Below, in pieces: positions 6,644 through 10,641 of a DNA stretch of 10,641 bases (positions are counted from its first letter, which is position 1; each line of letters begins with the position of its first letter). The translations under genes and the position numbers were made by a program. Under the pieces are notes generated by a model. That model searched no databases, was not told the origin of the DNA, and saw only the letters and a program-made list of their open reading frames with translations. The DNA is from Chloroflexota bacterium (GTDB taxonomy: Bacteria > Chloroflexota > UBA6077): the NCBI GenBank assembly GCA_021788565.1, contig JAJYKO010000109.1, positions 1 to 10,641 of the forward strand, given 5' to 3'.

Positions 6644-7447
6644 ATGGAGCAGCCTACCGCCGAGATAGGGGTCTTTGGAGGCTCGGGCTTCTACCGGCTG
6701 CTGGAGAACGTTGAGGAGAGGGCGATAAACACCCCCTACGGCGCGCCCAGCGATAAGTTCGCCATCGGGGAGATCGGAGGCCGCAAGGTTGCCTTCCTGC
6801 CGCGACACGGCCAGGGTCACAGGCATCCGGCCCACGCGATCAACTACCGAGCGAATCTCTGGGCCATGAAGGATCTCGGCGTCACCCGAATCATCGCCCC
6901 GACAGCGGTGGGCAGTCTTCAGCCGCACGTCAAGCCCGGGGACTTCGTGGTGTGCGATCAGTTCGTGGATCGCACGACCGGCCGCAAGGACACCTACTAC
7001 GACGGTCCGGTTTCCATTCATATCAGCACAGCCGATCCCTACTGTCCTGAGCTGAGGGATCTGGCGATCCAATCGGCGCAGGAACTCGGCATCGCGGTGC
7101 ATCCAAAGGGGACGGTCGTGGTGATCCAGGGACCTCGGTTCAGCACCAGAGCCGAGAGCAAGTGGTTCAGCGGGATGGGCTGGGAGGTGATCAACATGAC
7201 CCAGTATCCCGAGGTCACTCTGGCTCGCGAGCTGGAGATGTGCTACGTGAACATCTCGCTCATCACGGATTACGACGTTGGCCTGGAGGGCACGGGCATC
7301 GAACCGGTCACCGCTGAGGAGGTGACGCGGGTGTTCGCCGACAACAACCGAAGGCTGAGGGATCTGATTTTCAAGATGATCCCTGAGATGCCGGCCGAGC
7401 GACACTGTGCGTGCGGCGAGGCCCTGAAGTGGGCAGTTATCTCATAG
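6644..7447 (+). CDS. mtnP: S-methyl-5'-thioadenosine phosphorylase (MtnP/MTAP family)
   Basis: Phosphorolyses methylthioadenosine, a by-product of SAM use, to adenine and methylthioribose-1-phosphate. The 267-aa product has the family marks in order: phosphate-loop GVFGGSGFY (9-17), PRHGQGHRHPAHAINYRAN (53-71), PTAVGSLQ (86-93), GPRFSTRAESKWF (163-175), INMTQYPEVTLARE (183-196) and TDYD (208-211). The Asp residues of TDYD correspond to those that select 6-amino purines in human MTAP. An in-frame ATG at 6623 exists, but GGAGG (6629-6633) lies between it and the ATG at 6644, so 6644 is the better start. The stop codon TAG (7445-7447) is formed by the first bases of an intergenic repeat. It is the first intact gene behind the SAM-I riboswitch, about 270 nt after the terminator. 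The adenine it frees can be used by Apt encoded nearby. Related purine nucleoside phosphorylases are the alternative but fit the motifs less well. Confidence 0.93.
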   Translation: MEQPTAEIGVFGGSGFYRLLENVEERAINTPYGAPSDKFAIGEIGGRKVAFLPRHGQGHRHPAHAINYRANLWAMKDLGVTRIIAPTAVGSLQPHVKPGDFVVCDQFVDRTTGRKDTYYDGPVSIHISTADPYCPELRDLAIQSAQELGIAVHPKGTVVVIQGPRFSTRAESKWFSGMGWEVINMTQYPEVTLARELEMCYVNISLITDYDVGLEGTGIEPVTAEEVTRVFADNNRRLRDLIFKMIPEMPAERHCACGEALKWAVIS

Positions 7448-7487
7448 GGGTCAGGGGGCAGTAGCGTAGGGATCCCCGACCCCTTTT
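7445..7487 (+). repeat. Third, shortened repeat copy forming a terminator-like hairpin
   Basis: TAGGGGTC followed by AGGGGGCAG (7445-7461) equals the copy at 6542 with exactly 14 internal bases missing. GGGGTC (7447-7452) pairs with GACCCC (7478-7483), with further G-C pairs inside after one mismatch, and TTTT follows (7484-7487). It could partly terminate transcription between mtnP and the kinase gene, or attenuate it. The first three bases are the mtnP stop codon. Confidence 0.55.
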
Positions 7488-7503
7488 CCCCGAGAGGTAG
7501 AAC

Positions 7504-8457
7504 ATGAGCTTGCTGGTGGTGGGCACGGTTGCCCTGGACTCAGTGGAAACCCCATTTGGCAGCGTGCAGGACGCACTGGGTGGCACAGCCTCCTACTTCG
7601 CATTCGCAGCGCGCCACTTTGCTGATACCAAGATCGTCGCCGTCGTGGGAGAAGACTTCCCTCAAGAATATCTGGCGCTCTTTGAGCAGAGCAACATTGA
7701 CGTGGCCGGCCTGCAGAAGCTCCCGGGTAGGACGTTCCGGTGGTCGGGCTACTACGACTACGACCTGAATACTGCCCATACCCGGGACACCCAGCTGAAC
7801 GTGCTGGTGGATTTCCACCCAAGCCTTCCGATGGACTATCGGGAGAGCGAGTTGGTGTTCCTCGGCAACATCGACCCCGTGCTTCAACTGGACGTGCTGG
7901 CCCAGACCTCGCCCGAACTGACCGTGCTGGACTCCATGAACTTCTGGATAGAGCGCAAGCGAGACGAGCTCACCAGGGTCATTGAGAAGGTCGACGTCGT
8001 CCTTCTAAACGAGGCGGAGGTACGCCAGTACGCCCAGACCTACAACCTGCTGGCGGCGGCGCGTCGTATCCTGGATCTGGGTCCGAAGGCGCTCATCGTC
8101 AAGAAGGGCGAGTACGGAGCAATGATGGTCGACCGCGACGGAGACGTCTTCGTGGCACCGGCGTTTCCTCTGGAAAGCCTGAAGGACCCGACAGGGGCTG
8201 GCGACTCCTTTGCCGGCGGCTTCCTGGGGCATCTGGCGAGCACGCACGACTTCAGCGCGGCCGGTATCCGCAAGGCGATGATCCACGGCAGCGTCGTCGC
8301 CTCGTTCACCGTGGAGGACTTCAGCGTTAACCGGCTGCTCTCGCTGACGCGTGGGGAGATCAGCGAACGCTACAACGATCTGAAGAGGCTGACCTTCTTC
8401 GACCACCAATGCAAGCACGCCGACAGCTGCGAACGGTTGGAGCTGGCATGGGCCTAG
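7504..8457 (+). CDS. PfkB-family carbohydrate/nucleoside kinase, possibly adenosine kinase
   Basis: 317-aa ribokinase-fold ATP-dependent kinase. Seen: the N-terminal Gly-Gly hinge (26-27 in DALGGTASYFA), the NxxE metal/phosphate motif N169-E-A-E172, and the second PfkB signature DPTGAGDSFAGG (228-239) with catalytic Asp234 in the anion hole. Length is normal. A short tail after residue 300 carries Cys303 and Cys309 and is not part of the core fold. The gene lies between mtnP (56-bp gap) and ahcY (103-bp gap), so its substrate is probably a product of these steps. Adenosine from AhcY is the best guess, since its removal pulls SAH hydrolysis forward. A methylthioribose-type sugar or ribose is the alternative. 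Substrate identity cannot be read from the motifs, so I give no symbol. A weak AGAGG lies upstream of the ATG. Confidence 0.85.
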   Translation: MSLLVVGTVALDSVETPFGSVQDALGGTASYFAFAARHFADTKIVAVVGEDFPQEYLALFEQSNIDVAGLQKLPGRTFRWSGYYDYDLNTAHTRDTQLNVLVDFHPSLPMDYRESELVFLGNIDPVLQLDVLAQTSPELTVLDSMNFWIERKRDELTRVIEKVDVVLLNEAEVRQYAQTYNLLAAARRILDLGPKALIVKKGEYGAMMVDRDGDVFVAPAFPLESLKDPTGAGDSFAGGFLGHLASTHDFSAAGIRKAMIHGSVVASFTVEDFSVNRLLSLTRGEISERYNDLKRLTFFDHQCKHADSCERLELAWA

Positions 8458-8503
8458 AATAGCCAACCCCCCGGCTCCTCCCCGTGGCGGAGATGGAGGC
8501 ATT

Positions 8504-8526
8504 CCCCTCTCCTCGTGGGAGAGGGG
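8504..8526. repeat. Hairpin repeat between the kinase gene and ahcY
   Basis: CCCCTCTCC (8504-8512) and GGAGAGGGG (8518-8526) form a perfect 9-bp stem with a 5-nt loop, followed by TTAGGGGTGAGG. This CTCTCC-hairpin-TTAGGGTGAGG word is a well-known type of dispersed intergenic palindrome in many bacterial genomes. It lacks a T-run, so it is not a typical intrinsic terminator. It may affect mRNA stability between the two genes. Confidence 0.7.
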
Positions 8527-8545
8527 TTAGGGGTGAGGTCATTAG

Positions 8546-9835
<1,290 letters not shown>

Positions 9836-9887
9836 AAAAGGGGGGTCCAGTGCGGATACCCACCACCCAAAAAGAAAGGGGCAAAAC

Positions 9888-10641
9888 GTGAGCACCAACT
9901 TCATGCAATCGGAGCAGACCTTCTTCACCTCGGAATCGGTTACCGAAGGACATCCCGACAAGTTGTGCGACCAGATCTCAGATGCCGTGCTGGACGCCAT
10001 CATCGGGCAGGACCCCGACGCACGTGTGGCGTGCGAGACATCAACCACCACCGGCCTGGTCCTGGTGGCTGGTGAGATTACCACGGACTGCTACGTGGAC
10101 ATTCCAGAGATCGTGCGAAAGACCGTGAGGGATATCGGCTACACCAGGGCCAAGTACGGCTTCGACGCCGAGACCTGCGGCGTGCTGGTTTCCATCAAGG
10201 GGCAGTCGCCCGATATCGCCCTGGGCGTGAACAAAGCGCTGGAGGTCCGCTCCGGTGAGGAGTGGGACAAGGCGGTGGAGGCCATCGGCGCCGGCGACCA
10301 GGGTATGGTGATAGGCTTCGCCTGCAACGAGACCGAGGAGCTCATGCCCCTTCCAATCTCCCTGGCCCACGGGCTCTGCAAGGAGTTGGCGAAGGTTCGC
10401 AAGGACGGCACCCTGCCCTACCTGAGACCGGATGGCAAGAGCCAGGTAACGGTGGAGTACTCCTACGGCAAGCCCAAGCGGGTAGACACCGTCGTGATCG
10501 CCGCCCAGCACGACCCAACTACCGACTATGAGAAGATACGCTCCGACATCATGGAGAAGGTGATCAAGGCAGTGATCCCCTCCGACATGCTGGACGAGAA
10601 CACCAAGTACTTCATCAACGCGACCGGAAGGTTCGTGATAG
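9888..10641 (+). CDS. metK: S-adenosylmethionine synthetase, N-terminal two thirds (3' end outside window)
   Basis: Makes SAM from methionine and ATP, with tripolyphosphate cleavage. 251 codons are visible of a protein usually near 390-400 aa, with no stop before the window ends. Motifs: [20 protein letters not shown] near the N-terminus (ATP/metal binding, GHPDK), [18 protein letters not shown], and [16 protein letters not shown] (the ATP-site loop). The start chosen is GTG 9888, with AAAGGGG 7 nt upstream; an in-frame ATG at 9903 lacks a ribosome site but would also leave the conserved core whole. It follows ahcY after 52 bp with no clear promoter or terminator, so it is probably read from the riboswitch-controlled transcript about 3.5 kb upstream, in line with feedback by its own product. 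Confidence 0.97.
   Translation, partial: MSTNFMQSEQTFFTSESVTEGHPDKLCDQISDAVLDAIIGQDPDARVACETSTTTGLVLVAGEITTDCYVDIPEIVRKTVRDIGYTRAKYGFDAETCGVLVSIKGQSPDIALGVNKALEVRSGEEWDKAVEAIGAGDQGMVIGFACNETEELMPLPISLAHGLCKELAKVRKDGTLPYLRPDGKSQVTVEYSYGKPKRVDTVVIAAQHDPTTDYEKIRSDIMEKVIKAVIPSDMLDENTKYFINATGRFVI

Noticed and set aside
6502..6714. 70-aa + strand frame starting at 6502
   Set aside because: It begins inside the mtnA remnant in the same frame, then runs through the repeat and into the mtnP start out of frame; no independent support.

Overview
The window is GC-rich bacterial DNA, and every gene I can support reads on the + strand. Protein-level features (a Mfd ending, an AhcY of the short thermophile/archaeal type with GYGWCGRG as its NAD motif, a SAM-I riboswitch) suggest a Chloroflexota-like or other deep-branching, possibly thermophilic lineage. 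The phylum is an inference; there is no rRNA or other marker here.

Layout. (1) 2-1654: 3' half of mfd, the transcription-repair coupling factor. (2) 1655-5192: a two-gene cassette with less GC-biased codon use than the genes around it. It holds a 765-aa amino-methyltransferase related to the DUF1156/COG1743 'Zn-ribbon adenine methylase' group, then a 348-aa protein with a clear C-terminal PD-(D/E)XK nuclease motif. Together they look like a restriction-modification or related defence pair that I cannot assign to a named system. A perfect 15-bp palindrome lies just upstream. (3) 5223-5916: apt (adenine phosphoribosyltransferase) with its own extended -10 promoter and a very long hairpin after it. 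(4) 5917-6643: an 810-bp gene-free stretch (counted from the end of apt) with G-rich/C-rich inverted repeats, a strong promoter, a textbook SAM-I riboswitch with intrinsic terminator, and a decayed C-terminal remnant of mtnA. (5) 6644-10641: mtnP, a PfkB-family kinase, ahcY and the first two thirds of metK, in one direction with short gaps.

How it fits together. MetK makes S-adenosylmethionine (SAM). Methyltransferases turn SAM into S-adenosylhomocysteine (SAH), which AhcY splits to adenosine and homocysteine. Polyamine-type reactions turn SAM into methylthioadenosine (MTA), which MtnP splits to adenine and methylthioribose-1-phosphate. Apt recycles the adenine, and the PfkB kinase could take the adenosine (inference). 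The SAM-I riboswitch sits in front of the whole run, so SAM can shut it off. The mtnA remnant between riboswitch and mtnP implies an ancestral mtnA-mtnP operon that lost the methylthioribose-1-phosphate isomerase.

The intergenic regions carry a 31-bp G-rich repeat that recurs (two near-identical copies and one with a 14-nt internal deletion). The third copy supplies the stop codon of mtnP.
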